Source: a virus. Taken from it: a stretch of 32,727 nucleotides of DNA. This document shows positions 1-8,729 of the stretch, piece after piece. Within the stretch, counting starts at the first letter, position 1. Every line of letters starts with the position of its first letter. The stretch spans positions 1 to 32,727 of IMG/VR virus record IMGVR_UViG_3300028925_010542. One strand, written 5' to 3'. The translations under genes and the position numbers were made by a program. The notes below the pieces were generated by a model that worked only from the letters and a program-made list of their open reading frames with translations, searched no databases and was not told the DNA's origin.

Positions 1-1751
1 GTTCCACCTGCTTCTGCGGTGATTGTTCCTGCCATAGTAACTGAACCATCGGTATCTAAATGAAAATTACTTGAACTAATTTCAACATTTCCATTTGAAC
101 CACTAATAAATTGCGCGTCGTCTATTGTTCTGTCTTTACCGAGATAAAAATCATCAGTTTGAACGATAAATTCAGCAGCTTCACCTTGTGCATTTGTTCT
201 AAATTTTAAAAACTTATCTGCAGTTCCACCAGTTCCCTTTGAACCACTAATTAATTCTATACCAACCCCTTCATAACTCTCACTTGTTTGTAATGATTTA
301 GATACTGAACCACTAAACATCATAAATCCTGCTACACCATCATTGGAAGCTGAAGCGAATCCAGGATATCCAACACTTTTAATGTATGCCGAACCACCGT
401 GTAATTCAATACCACTATCTTGTGTACTACTTAAAAATATTGAACCTGTTATTAGTCCGTCAATTCCATCTCCTAATATTTGTGGTGCTCCATCAAATAC
501 TACCGAAGCTGATGTTTCTGCTTGAAAGTTTGATTTGTTATTATTAAAATCATAAAATTCTGTATAGAAGTCAAATCGTTGTCCTCGTTTGACTGGCTTT
601 GGCATTGGAAGTAATGTTCTAAATGAAACTGGATTGAAATTCTTTTCAAAGTATGGTGTTAAAGAAACATTAGCTAATTTAAAATTACCTGACTTTACTC
701 TAAATCCTAATTTAGTTTCTGGTAGACTTACTGCTTTATTGTGTGTTTTGAAATAATTGAATACTCCGTCAATTCTACCCTCAGTTCTACCTTTCATACC
801 TTCAAAAGTATTATCAAGGACACCCAATGAATATTCAGAAGAAGTCATTGTAGGTGAAATTGCAGAACCTGTTAAATATACTTCTATTTCTGCTGTTTCC
901 AATACATCACCTTTAACATCTACTTTATTAGATTTGTTAAAATATGTATCGAATGAAACCATATAGTCTTCACCTCGTTGTAATCCATATGAATCTTTCG
1001 TTATAAAAGTAAAATCACTTGCATGCGCTCCATTAGAACCACTTAACAATACACTAGCTGCTAAATCATCTTCACCTTGTGTTGCTTCCGATAAATTAGA
1101 TGAGGTTACCCAACCATCAGTAATGATTGATTGTGTATGATATACTCCAATTGTTTCAAAACCCGTAACACCATTATTATTAATAAGTTGATTTTGTCCG
1201 TCTAATACGACTTCACCAATTTTTTCGTAATCTCCTTGACTACCCTTTTCTTTTGTAAATACTTTTGCTTTGTAAACATCTCCACTAAATGTTTGTAGAT
1301 TACTGAATTGTATATCTGCGTATGATTTTTTAAATACACCAGAAGTATTTGGTTTTACAATGGTTTTTTCATATGTAATGGAATAGTCAAATGAGTTTAA
1401 TGGAACTGCTCTTGTTTGTCCATCACTCTTTCTTGTAATTTTGTAAGGTGGCATTACAACATTTGTTCCATTGACAACTTTTGTAATCTTTTTTTCGTAA
1501 GTCGTAGGTTTTGTAAATTCTGCGTCTGGAAATAAAGTATTATCTACCGATGAATGTGGGTCTGTAATTGTTAATACTGCTCCCTCTAAAAAACGAGTTG
1601 CTTTATTGACTGGATTATTTGCACCTACTTGAAGAACACTAATAATCATTAAATTCTCACTAGCGGAATTTGGTTTCGTTATAGGACTACTCTTCTGTTT
1701 AGAAAGAGTATTACTACGAACTACATCTATTTCATCAATGAACTTTGGCAT
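1..1751 (-). CDS. Tail/fibre-like structural protein, 3' end outside window
   Basis: The reading frame is open from an ATG at 1751 to the left edge (about 583 codons), so the C-terminus is missing. The start overlaps the stop of the upstream gene as TAATG. The visible part is rich in Gly, Ser and Thr. It has an N-terminal beta-rich region and ends in short repeating stretches of the ISGSNGNVEISSSNFHLD and GSVTMAGTITAEAGG type, which are common in phage fibre shafts and fibre-associated proteins. No signal peptide or enzyme motif is seen. Position at the end of a structural operon and the fibre-like repeats suggest a distal tail or adsorption protein. Family membership is inferred from composition and repeat style, not from a named domain. 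Confidence 0.6.
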   Translation of the reverse strand, partial: MPKFIDEIDVVRSNTLSKQKSSPITKPNSASENLMIISVLQVGANNPVNKATRFLEGAVLTITDPHSSVDNTLFPDAEFTKPTTYEKKITKVVNGTNVVMPPYKITRKSDGQTRAVPLNSFDYSITYEKTIVKPNTSGVFKKSYADIQFSNLQTFSGDVYKAKVFTKEKGSQGDYEKIGEVVLDGQNQLINNNGVTGFETIGVYHTQSIITDGWVTSSNLSEATQGEDDLAASVLLSGSNGAHASDFTFITKDSYGLQRGEDYMVSFDTYFNKSNKVDVKGDVLETAEIEVYLTGSAISPTMTSSEYSLGVLDNTFEGMKGRTEGRIDGVFNYFKTHNKAVSLPETKLGFRVKSGNFKLANVSLTPYFEKNFNPVSFRTLLPMPKPVKRGQRFDFYTEFYDFNNNKSNFQAETSASVVFDGAPQILGDGIDGLITGSIFLSSTQDSGIELHGGSAYIKSVGYPGFASASNDGVAGFMMFSGSVSKSLQTSESYEGVGIELISGSKGTGGTADKFLKFRTNAQGEAAEFIVQTDDFYLGKDRTIDDAQFISGSNGNVEISSSNFHLDTDGSVTMAGTITAEAGG

Positions 1752-2764
1752 TATCGTTCACCCCTTCTTCGTTTTGTAGTTGGACGTGTTAATATTGTTC
1801 GTACTGGAGCTGGTCCTGAAAATCTTTCTGTATTTCGTGGTGGTAATCCACCTGGTCCTGGATTTATAGAATCTTCTTCTTGTCTTGCTGGATTTCCAGC
1901 TCTTTCTGTTTTAATTTTTATTGGTTTTGTAACTTCTTCTTGAAATGTACCTTCAAAGTCTTTATTTTTAATTTGTATTTTAGTAATTACTGGAACAGTT
2001 ATGAAATCATTTCGGAATCGGAGGTCAGATTGACTAACAATATCAATTGGGATTAAATCTTCAAAGTCACCATCATCACCTCTTGTCTTGTCGAAGTCTT
2101 CTAGTTCATCATCAGATGTATTATCTCTTGTGATATCTCCTGTTCCTAAACCAGCATCTGCAGTTGCCGTGAATCCTATTCCATCACCTGTCATTGTTGC
2201 TGAACCAGTTGCCGTTATAAACATAGTAGCAGTATCTGCAGGTAATTCTATCTCACCTTTTACTTGTTCTGCTACGGTCATTCTTGGTGGTATAAAAAAT
2301 TCTATTTCTTCTATATTTGCTGATGTAGTATTGATATCAACTAAACCCGTAAGTCTTACATTGTATGTATCTTGGAAATCTTCTGGAACATCTATGACTC
2401 GTGGGTCAAGTTCTCCCAATATAACAAATCTTCCAACTCCATTTGCTACATTTGATGCTACTTGCATAGTAACTTTTAATTTTTTAGATTTTGGACTTTT
2501 TGGAAGTGCATAATGAAATATTGGTTGACCTGCTGAATCAAGTAGTTCCGTCTTTAATTCAACTTCAGGTTTTAGTAAATCTGAACCTTCCATTTCAAAA
2601 TAAGAGTTACCACCAGGTAACACGCTTGGAAACCTTGATATGTTAAAGTATTGAGAAACAACTAAGGGGCCTAATGATGCTTGTTCTTCAAGAAAAACAT
2701 CAAAACTTTCTAAGTTTAACTTCTTTACTTTTCCTCTTCTAAATATATTATTGACATTTGGCAT
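1751..2764 (-). CDS. Hypothetical phage structural protein
   Basis: This 337-residue protein has no recognisable catalytic motif. The first 200 residues look beta-rich. They are followed by a low-complexity acidic stretch rich in Asp and Glu (about residues 215-240) and a basic, Pro/Arg-rich tail ending in RRRGER. It is the first gene leftward of the divergent gap at 2765-2839, and its stop codon overlaps the ATG of the fibre-like gene as TAATG, so the two are probably co-translated. A GAGAG stretch 9-13 bases before the ATG could be a weak ribosome-binding site. A tail or fibre-connecting role is inferred from the neighbour only. Confidence 0.55.
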   Translation of the reverse strand: MPNVNNIFRRGKVKKLNLESFDVFLEEQASLGPLVVSQYFNISRFPSVLPGGNSYFEMEGSDLLKPEVELKTELLDSAGQPIFHYALPKSPKSKKLKVTMQVASNVANGVGRFVILGELDPRVIDVPEDFQDTYNVRLTGLVDINTTSANIEEIEFFIPPRMTVAEQVKGEIELPADTATMFITATGSATMTGDGIGFTATADAGLGTGDITRDNTSDDELEDFDKTRGDDGDFEDLIPIDIVSQSDLRFRNDFITVPVITKIQIKNKDFEGTFQEEVTKPIKIKTERAGNPARQEEDSINPGPGGLPPRNTERFSGPAPVRTILTRPTTKRRRGER

Positions 2765-2778
2765 AATTTTTTTCTCTC

Positions 2779-2811
2779 GTATATAAATATGAAAATTTTA
2801 AATTTATATAC
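2779..2811. promoter_or_regulatory. Inverted repeat, candidate operator between divergent genes
   Basis: A perfect 10-base inverted repeat lies here: GTATATAAAT at 2779-2788 and ATTTATATAC at 2802-2811, separated by 13 bases. A further partial copy of the right arm (ATTTATATGT) lies at 2814-2823. The element sits between the leftward structural operon and the rightward ribbon-helix-helix-like gene, where an autoregulatory operator would be expected. The sequence is very AT-rich, so part of the symmetry could arise by chance. Binding by the neighbouring protein is inference. Confidence 0.4.
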
Positions 2812-2812
2812 T

Positions 2813-2820
2813 TATTTATA
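2813..2820 (-). promoter_or_regulatory. Possible T4-late-type promoter element TATAAATA
   Basis: The minus strand reads TATAAATA at 2820-2813, identical to the T4 late promoter core. It lies about 50 bases upstream of the leftward structural gene that starts at 2764. No gp55-like sigma factor is encoded in the window and the region is extremely AT-rich, so an exact match is weak evidence. A second TATAAATA lies on the plus strand at 2782-2789, inside the inverted repeat. Confidence 0.25.
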
Positions 2821-2839
2821 TGTATAAGGTGTGTATAAG

Positions 2840-3019
2840 ATGAGTAAAAAGAAAAGATATAATTTTACGCTAGATGAAGACTTGATGTCTTGGTTTAAAC
2901 TATATTGTAGGGAAAATAGGTTGACTGCTTCTGCAGCATTGAATAATCAAATTTTTAAGCTATATAGACAAAGTGGTGTTTCAAAACCATTAAATGTTTT
3001 ATCTACTAAATCTGACTGA
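2840..3019 (+). CDS. Small ribbon-helix-helix-like (CopG/Arc-type) putative regulator
   Basis: This 59-residue protein is the only convincing plus-strand gene in the window. It has a basic N-terminus, then a short strand-like segment (KRYNFTLDEDL), then two predicted helices (LMSWFKLYCRENR and SAALNNQIFKLYRQ). That matches the order and size of ribbon-helix-helix DNA-binding domains. The ATG at 2840 is preferred over the in-frame GTG at 2831 because AAGGTG lies 8 bases before it. The gene is divergent from the structural operon and its 3' end overlaps the end of the Mre11-Rad50 gene by 21 bases, tail to tail. A transcriptional switch or autoregulator is plausible; the fold is inferred from pattern only. 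Confidence 0.6.
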   Translation: MSKKKRYNFTLDEDLMSWFKLYCRENRLTASAALNNQIFKLYRQSGVSKPLNVLSTKSD

Positions 3020-6000
3020 TGAACTTCCGTTTGTCTTTTTGATTTCTAATAGTGTATCAACAAAGTCTCTCATAGTTTCTATGTGGGATACTACAAATGT
3101 AAATTGAAATTGTGTTTTTAGATATTGGAACAATTGTGAAACTGAATTTAAGTTTTCACTATCCATTGTTCCCCAACCCTCGTCTATTGCCAAAAAGTTA
3201 CTTTGTGGTAAATTACTTACATTCATCAATCCAATACGAATTGCTAATGAACTAATGAATCGTTCCATACCACTTGATAATTCTAAAGGCCATACTCTAT
3301 CATCACCATAAACAATGTGAGTATCTATTTGTTTTCCATCCATATTAAACACAATACTAAAATCAACTATCTGTGCAAGAATATCATTTACTGCACCCTC
3401 TACGGTAGGTAATGATTTACTGATTAAATCATAAGGAACTCCGTCACGTTTGATTGCTTCTAATAAGAATTGATATGCTTGGTAATCACCTTCAAGTTCT
3501 TCTACTTTATCAATATTATCGTTAATTTGTTTTTCGTTTGTTTTCAACACTTGTATATTTCCGTGTAATGTGGTCATATGTGTTGATAAGTCTGACATAT
3601 CATCATCTAACAAATATTTCTTTCCTTTAAAGTCTTCTATTTGTTTTCCAATACCTTGATTATAAACTACATCGTGTTGTTGGTCTATTGATTTTTGTAT
3701 TTCAGTAGTAATTGATGTTAATTGATTTTCTAAGTTATCATTTCTTTCTTGTAGATATTTTAGATTTGATGCTAATTGATTATGTCTTGAATTACCCTCA
3801 ACATATGATTGTCCTAAGTCATCTAAATCTTTTTTAAATGCTCGTATCTTAAACATCTTTTGGATTTTGTCGTCCATACGAGATTTCTTTGTTAAATACT
3901 TTCCTGCCAATTCTTTATCTTTGTCCAATGTTTTTTTGTTTTCCATCGCATCTAATGTAAATGGATTACTCATACAATGGTCACAATTTTCATCATAAGT
4001 CAAATTACCAAGTTTTTCAATCTTGTCTAATTTAATTCTTACATCTGCTTTTAACTTGTCTATTTCGACTTGGAATAAATCTCTTTCTTCTTCAAGTTTT
4101 TCTAATTGTGCATATTTTTGTTCTACATTTTCTGATTCATATGTTGCTATCTTATTTTTAACTTCAGTTAATAATCGTTCACAATCATATTGTTCAGTAA
4201 TAGCTCCATCCATATCAGCCATAACACTTTGTTGCATTTGATTAGTGTTGTTCTTTTCAAATTCTAATGTTTTGATATCTCTAATGGTATCGTCAACTGG
4301 CTTTAATTTCTTGACTTCTTCTTCTATATCATCTTGTAAAGAATTTATTTTATTTTTCAACGATTTCTCTTGACTTTGTAATTCTTTTTCCTTAGATTCT
4401 AATATGATGAGTTCGTTAGTAATTTGTGCCAACTCTGAATCATAGTCTGCTTTCTTAAAGTCAGTCAACAAAGCATTTACTTCTCTGATATCCTCGTTAG
4501 CTTGTATCCATAATTTATCAAATATCTTTAATCCCATAAACTGAGATAACAATTCTTTTCTTTCTTTCTGTGTTTTATTAATAAACACCGTAGAATCGTT
4601 TTGACTTGACATAGATGTTAAGATAAAGTCTTCGAAATCTCCAATTACTTTTCTTATATTTAATTGCGTAGTTCTTCTTTGGTCCCCATTAAGACTTGTG
4701 GTATCTCCATTTTCATCAACCATCCAAAAGTCAATATTAATTTTGACGTGTCCTGTTCTTAAATTCTTTTTACCTGTCTTTTCTATCCAGTAATTTGTTC
4801 CATCAATCTCAAAGTTCAATTTACAATGTAGATTGTTTTTTGCGGTATTGATAATATCGGATGCTCTTGTTGCTCTTGTTGATACATCAAATAAACAAAA
4901 TGATAACGCATCTAATAATGCTGATTTACCACTTGCGTTTGGTGCAAACAATCCAATGATACCATTTAGTTTAGTAAAGTCAACTACATTGTCTTCTCCG
5001 TAACTAAACAAATTACTAAATTCAAACTTCTTTAATTTCCAATTTATATTTCTTTGTATTTGTGATTCTGGTATGACTTGATTTACTTCTTCAAGAATTT
5101 TCTTAATCTTAATCATAGTGTCTTCATCAACCATATAATTGTTATTTAGATATTCTTGTATTAATTTGAATTGGTAATCAACACTATTGACATCACCTAT
5201 ATTAATTTTCTTATCACGAATCTTTTCTGTTGATAATCCGTCTACTCTCGTAATAACTGACTCTTGTATATTTGCCATCTTCTGAATCTGAGCCATTAAT
5301 CTTTTTAATTCTGCTGGTTTGGTATTTGATACTCGTATTCTTATTCTTGGTTTAGCAGGAAACTTAGGTAGTTCTGGCAATTTACCACCATCAATATCAA
5401 TTGTATAATAACCATATTCATTTGGTATTTCAATGTATTGTGATTTTCTCTTTGGAACATCCCAAAGTAAATAACCTTTACCTACATCTTCTCCGTGATT
5501 CTGTTGAACTAATGAACCACAATAAGATATGGTTTCTTCTTTATTTAAATGTTGTCTTTTGTGAATATCTCCAAGTAATCCTAAATCATATCCTTTAAAC
5601 ATATTCATTTTGACTTTAGATGGTAACTTGAATCCTAAATCAGTTTCACTTCTATCTACGGTTCCGTGAAACAATACAATTTTAGTATCATCATTTTTAA
5701 TATCTTTTGCTTTAATGTAATCAGATTCTTTATCCCAAACATCCCATACTGCTAAGTTGGTATCGGCACATCTATACACACCTGTCTTTTTCAGATAATG
5801 TAGATTCGGGTGATTTAAATTTTCTACGATTGGTGTCAATACATCCATACGATTTAGATTATTTAGATTAGCGTCGTGATTACCTGCTATGATAACTAAT
5901 GGACATATGTCTGCTAAGTTTTTGAACAATCTTGATAATTGGTCTACCAATTCAGGTGACATCTCAGTCTTTGAATGTGCAATATCTCCACCGATATACG

Positions 6001-6157
6001 AAATGGCATTATCTGGATTCTTTCTTACTTCTTTGTATAGTCCTTCAAATACTTGTTCGTATTCTTTGTGTCGTTGTAAATTTCTGATTTGGATATCACT
6101 AATGTGATGTATGTGTTTTAGTTTCCTAAATGGAACCTTTATTTTTGATTCTAACAA
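2999..6157 (-). CDS. Fused Mre11-Rad50 (SbcD-SbcC / T4 gp47-gp46-like) nuclease-ATPase
   Basis: This 1052-residue protein joins both subunits of the DNA double-strand end-processing complex. The N-terminal third is a Mre11-type phosphoesterase: HISDIQ (residues 18-23), GDIAHSK (57-63), GNHD (92-95), FHG (163-165) and GDIH (196-199). From about residue 374 it is Rad50: Walker A APNASGKS (405-412), long coiled coils around a zinc hook CDHC (C725, C728), then an LSSGM signature and Walker B FLAIDEG near residue 990, and a VVSH switch. The usual motif I His after SD-x is Gln23 here. The start is TTG, supported by AAGGAG five bases upstream and by overlap with the preceding stop. T4 and most bacteria encode the two proteins separately. 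Likely role: recombination-dependent replication and end resection. Confidence 0.93.
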   Translation of the reverse strand: MLESKIKVPFRKLKHIHHISDIQIRNLQRHKEYEQVFEGLYKEVRKNPDNAISYIGGDIAHSKTEMSPELVDQLSRLFKNLADICPLVIIAGNHDANLNNLNRMDVLTPIVENLNHPNLHYLKKTGVYRCADTNLAVWDVWDKESDYIKAKDIKNDDTKIVLFHGTVDRSETDLGFKLPSKVKMNMFKGYDLGLLGDIHKRQHLNKEETISYCGSLVQQNHGEDVGKGYLLWDVPKRKSQYIEIPNEYGYYTIDIDGGKLPELPKFPAKPRIRIRVSNTKPAELKRLMAQIQKMANIQESVITRVDGLSTEKIRDKKINIGDVNSVDYQFKLIQEYLNNNYMVDEDTMIKIKKILEEVNQVIPESQIQRNINWKLKKFEFSNLFSYGEDNVVDFTKLNGIIGLFAPNASGKSALLDALSFCLFDVSTRATRASDIINTAKNNLHCKLNFEIDGTNYWIEKTGKKNLRTGHVKINIDFWMVDENGDTTSLNGDQRRTTQLNIRKVIGDFEDFILTSMSSQNDSTVFINKTQKERKELLSQFMGLKIFDKLWIQANEDIREVNALLTDFKKADYDSELAQITNELIILESKEKELQSQEKSLKNKINSLQDDIEEEVKKLKPVDDTIRDIKTLEFEKNNTNQMQQSVMADMDGAITEQYDCERLLTEVKNKIATYESENVEQKYAQLEKLEEERDLFQVEIDKLKADVRIKLDKIEKLGNLTYDENCDHCMSNPFTLDAMENKKTLDKDKELAGKYLTKKSRMDDKIQKMFKIRAFKKDLDDLGQSYVEGNSRHNQLASNLKYLQERNDNLENQLTSITTEIQKSIDQQHDVVYNQGIGKQIEDFKGKKYLLDDDMSDLSTHMTTLHGNIQVLKTNEKQINDNIDKVEELEGDYQAYQFLLEAIKRDGVPYDLISKSLPTVEGAVNDILAQIVDFSIVFNMDGKQIDTHIVYGDDRVWPLELSSGMERFISSLAIRIGLMNVSNLPQSNFLAIDEGWGTMDSENLNSVSQLFQYLKTQFQFTFVVSHIETMRDFVDTLLEIKKTNGSSSVRFSR

Positions 6158-6354
6158 TCAATCTCCTTGAGTCGTTTATTAACTCTTTGTAATTTCTCTT
6201 TTGTAACCATAATGTCGTATGCGAATATTTCTCCGTCTTTGATATATTTAGCAGTATCCTCTATATTGAATTCTTTTACCAATTCTTCAAATACACCGGC
6301 GCTAATATGCACCTTGTATAAGTCTTCGTCAATTTGCCAGGTATTGTTTTCCAT
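6151..6354 (-). CDS. Hypothetical protein between primase and Mre11-Rad50
   Basis: This 67-residue acidic/basic mixed protein has no recognised domain, Cys pair or membrane segment. It is mostly helical by composition (EELVKEFNIEDTAKYI, VTKEKLQRVNKRLKEI). It overlaps the primase 3' end by 26 bases and the Mre11-Rad50 start by 7 bases, so it is embedded in the replication operon and probably translationally coupled to both. The AAGGAG that serves the TTG of the next gene lies within its last codons. Its conserved placement suggests an accessory replication or recombination role, but that is context only. Confidence 0.65.
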   Translation of the reverse strand: MENNTWQIDEDLYKVHISAGVFEELVKEFNIEDTAKYIKDGEIFAYDIMVTKEKLQRVNKRLKEIDC

Positions 6355-7267
6355 ATAATTTCATTTCCATTAAAGTTTTAAAGTTCATTGGAATAGCGTT
6401 ATGAATTTCTTCAATCATTTGATGATAACCTAAATCGTTTGGGTCTTTTCCGTTTAACTTAACAAAGTTAACGTTTATACCATTATCGGAAAACCTTTCA
6501 ACCATTTGTATAGCATCGTCAAAAGCATCACTATCCAAAACAATAAATATAGAGTTAACTCGTTTTTCGATAATTTTATTTGAAAGTTTAGGTAAAATAG
6601 TTTTCCCGAACAAAGGGATTGCGTTGGATTTAATGCTCATAGCGTCAAATACTCCCTCTACCAAGATAATCGGTAGTGACCAATTAACATATAGGTCAAA
6701 TCCGACAACATCTTTTGGAAAAGGTGGGTTCTTATATTTGAAGTTTGAATTGTAGAAATCTCTTCCGACAAAGTAATTTAACTTTCCGTCTGAATCATAA
6801 CTCGGTATAATAATTCTGTTGTTATACATACCTTCTGAACAATATCCTAAATTGTATCTTGCTATATCTTCTGAATCAAATCCTCTTTTTCTTAAAAATC
6901 TTATTGCGTGTTCTTTAATGACTGATGTATCAAATGGGTCTGATAATAATTTCATTTCTTTGGGTAATTGTATAACTTCTGATTTCTTATCCCCATCTTT
7001 CTGATAATAAGATACATCTCCGAGCATTTGATTTAGCTCTTTAAAATCATTATATCCCGCACCAGCTTTCTTAAATAATTGGTATAAGTTGTGTCCACCT
7101 TGATTACTTACCCAACAATGCCATTTACCCGTTTGGATATTGACTTGTAGCTTTGGTTTATGGTGTTGAACAAAAGGACTCCAATACATATATTCATTAG
7201 TTTTACTTAATGATTGTCCTTTAGAGTTTAATACTTTATCCAATAATTGAATCAACCCTATATTCAT
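6329..7267 (-). CDS. DnaG-type DNA primase with TOPRIM domain and degenerate zinc ribbon
   Basis: This 312-residue protein looks like a short phage primase. The N-terminal region resembles the CHC2 zinc ribbon (WSPFVQHHKPKL, then GKWHCWVSNQGG). Of the four usual ligand positions only Cys51 remains; the others are Ser30, Val33 and Ser54. The TOPRIM region follows: RIIIPSYDSDG (151-161), VGRDF, ILVEGVFDAMS with Glu204, and VLDSDAFDDA with Asp245 and Asp247. It would make RNA primers for lagging-strand synthesis, probably with a helicase encoded elsewhere. The start overlaps the upstream stop as ATGA. There is no helicase domain at the C-terminus. The fold is well supported; activity without the zinc ligands is uncertain. 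Confidence 0.88.
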   Translation of the reverse strand: MNIGLIQLLDKVLNSKGQSLSKTNEYMYWSPFVQHHKPKLQVNIQTGKWHCWVSNQGGHNLYQLFKKAGAGYNDFKELNQMLGDVSYYQKDGDKKSEVIQLPKEMKLLSDPFDTSVIKEHAIRFLRKRGFDSEDIARYNLGYCSEGMYNNRIIIPSYDSDGKLNYFVGRDFYNSNFKYKNPPFPKDVVGFDLYVNWSLPIILVEGVFDAMSIKSNAIPLFGKTILPKLSNKIIEKRVNSIFIVLDSDAFDDAIQMVERFSDNGINVNFVKLNGKDPNDLGYHQMIEEIHNAIPMNFKTLMEMKLYGKQYLAN

Positions 7268-7857
7268 ACTTCGGTTAATCCACTTTCACGAGCTCTTCGT
7301 TGTTTAGCTTCCAATTCTTCCTGTAATTCTAAGTTCTTAACGGATTGATTAATGGTTTCTACATCTTCTAATGTAGGTATCTTCTCTTCTCTTGGAAAAT
7401 CTAATGCGGAATCTGGCATTTCTTTTAAACCCGTATAATTAGAAGAACTTCTTATCTTTTCACCTAATCCATCTACCATTTCAATATTTAATCGTTCACA
7501 AGTTTTAACTTCTGGAACTTCTCCGAAGTCCCTATCTCCACCCTTACAAAAGGTAAGGCTTGAGAGTTCGTGGAACCTGGCTACCATTTCAAGTGATTTA
7601 GACACGCTTGCGTCCTCGTCTACACTTATTAAGACTTCATCCACCATACCTAACGCAAAAACGATTTCTAACCTATCTCTTTCGTCCATAAAGGGTTTAC
7701 CCTTTTTTAATATAGCTTGTTCGTCATTATTGATGATAACTACTAACTTATCACCTAATTTACTAGCCATTTCTAAATATTCTAAATGACCAACGTGTAA
7801 TGGGTCAAAATATCCACTCGTTACGATTACTTTCTCTTTTTCATTCATATTACTCAT
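7264..7857 (-). CDS. Cytidylyltransferase-like nucleotidyltransferase
   Basis: This 197-residue protein has the HxGH nucleotidyltransferase signature in GYFDPLHVGHLEYL (His21, His24) and a downstream RSSS (136-139), the two hallmark motifs of the cytidylyltransferase-like (RfaE2/HldE C-terminal, TagD) family. Members join a nucleotide to a sugar phosphate, alcohol phosphate or cofactor precursor. The core ends near residue 145; the last 50 residues are a charged helical extension that most small members lack. GGAG eight bases before the ATG at 7857 supports this start, which overlaps the upstream nuclease gene by 8 bases. The substrate cannot be read from the sequence. It sits among replication genes but may serve envelope sugar or cofactor modification. 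Confidence 0.85.
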   Translation of the reverse strand: MSNMNEKEKVIVTSGYFDPLHVGHLEYLEMASKLGDKLVVIINNDEQAILKKGKPFMDERDRLEIVFALGMVDEVLISVDEDASVSKSLEMVARFHELSSLTFCKGGDRDFGEVPEVKTCERLNIEMVDGLGEKIRSSSNYTGLKEMPDSALDFPREEKIPTLEDVETINQSVKNLELQEELEAKQRRARESGLTEV

Positions 7858-8185
7858 CCAACATCTCCATTAAGTCGTCTAATTGTAAAACTGCATAGGT
7901 TTTACTTCTATTTCTCTTAAATATCAGTAAAGGTGTATGTTTACCTGCATTTGTTTCGGTTTGTTCTAAAGAACTCCATATATTTAATTTTTCTTGATTT
8001 TTACACTCTACTGAGAATGGAAATAATTTCCTTGCGGCAGGTGATAATAAGATATCTTCACCCGAATCACCCATTGTGATTGAACGAACATCATCTTCTT
8101 CTAATTGATTGAATTTTTCCAAGATTAAATCTCGGACGTTATTCTGTAACCTTTTGCCCTTGTTCTTTGCTGAACGACTTTTCAT
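7850..8185 (-). CDS. PD-(D/E)XK-type phage nuclease, resolvase-like
   Basis: This 111-residue basic protein carries GEDILLS (Asp44) followed by FPFSVECKNQEK (Glu60, Lys62), the D...ExK arrangement of PD-(D/E)XK nucleases. The helix with WSSLEQTETNAG then fits the conserved C-terminal part of small phage nucleases of this type. It heads the replication/recombination operon, so Holliday-junction or branched-DNA cleavage, or DNA end processing, is plausible. No Shine-Dalgarno site is visible before the ATG, and the upstream AT-rich motif TATACTTATTA ends five bases before it. The family call is good; the exact substrate is not known. Confidence 0.8.
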   Translation of the reverse strand: MKSRSAKNKGKRLQNNVRDLILEKFNQLEEDDVRSITMGDSGEDILLSPAARKLFPFSVECKNQEKLNIWSSLEQTETNAGKHTPLLIFKRNRSKTYAVLQLDDLMEMLDE

Positions 8186-8318
8186 ATAGTAATAAGTATA
8201 TAATAAAACTTCTAAAACTTAATTTATTTTATTTAAAAAAGAAATAATTGATTTTCGGTATTTTGAACCATATATATAATTGTAGGTAGGTATTGATAAA
8301 GCAAAAGTTATACCAGTA
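8186..8318. other. Noncoding AT-rich gap upstream of the replication operon
   Basis: This 133-base gap lies between the metallopeptidase gene stop and the nuclease start and is one of the few real intergenic spaces. It is very AT-rich and ends in TATACTTATTA (minus strand 8201-8191) just before the nuclease ATG. It probably holds the promoter of the replication operon, but no clear -35/-10 pair or hairpin terminator stands out. A 64-codon frame that crosses it also overlaps the metallopeptidase gene and is not considered real. Confidence 0.4.
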
Positions 8319-8729
8319 TTAGAAATTACCTTTCCATTTTTTACGATATTCTTGTTGGGCCCAGTTCTCAGCTTTCTTTTCCCACTTATTAGCCAAGTAT
8401 CTATCCAGACCATCTAACTCAGCCATATTACTTGCTTGAGCATATTTCTTTAAGAACTTAGTTTTTCCGTATTTATCGACTTGAATTGCGTGGTGTATTT
8501 CGTGTAGAACCGTAATGATGAAGTCATCAACGTTATCGTAAGACTTATTTAGATTAATTGTATCGGTATCCCAATTATATCCACCTTTATCTGTATGTCC
8601 TTTTTGTTTAGAATAATTACCAAACTTTACTTTAGTTTTAGGTAACTTATAATTCTTTACTAATTCATTTGCAACATATAATAAGTCTGTTCTTTCCATT
8701 AGTAAGTATATTTCTGTTAATTCTTTCAT
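8319..8729 (-). CDS. Small zinc metallopeptidase-like protein (HExxH)
   Basis: This 136-residue protein contains VLHEIHHAIQ, giving HExxH (His76, Glu77, His80), with a later acidic residue in KKAENWAQ (Glu121) that could be the third zinc ligand. This resembles the SprT/ImmA-type arrangement of small soluble metallopeptidases. No signal peptide is present, so action in the cytoplasm or inside the virion is expected. The ATG at 8729 is chosen over the one at 8750 because it overlaps the upstream stop as ATGA and has GGAG eight bases before it. It could cleave a host regulator or process a phage protein; the target is unknown. Confidence 0.78.
   Translation of the reverse strand: MKELTEIYLLMERTDLLYVANELVKNYKLPKTKVKFGNYSKQKGHTDKGGYNWDTDTINLNKSYDNVDDFIITVLHEIHHAIQVDKYGKTKFLKKYAQASNMAELDGLDRYLANKWEKKAENWAQQEYRKKWKGNF

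Noticed and set aside
2088-2513. 141-codon Ser/Val-rich plus-strand frame
   Set aside because: Antisense to the 337-residue structural gene; composition follows from reading its codons backward.
8219-8413. 64-codon minus-strand frame across the gap before the nuclease gene
   Set aside because: It overlaps the metallopeptidase gene in another frame, including its conserved C-terminal part, and has no family resemblance or ribosome-binding site.
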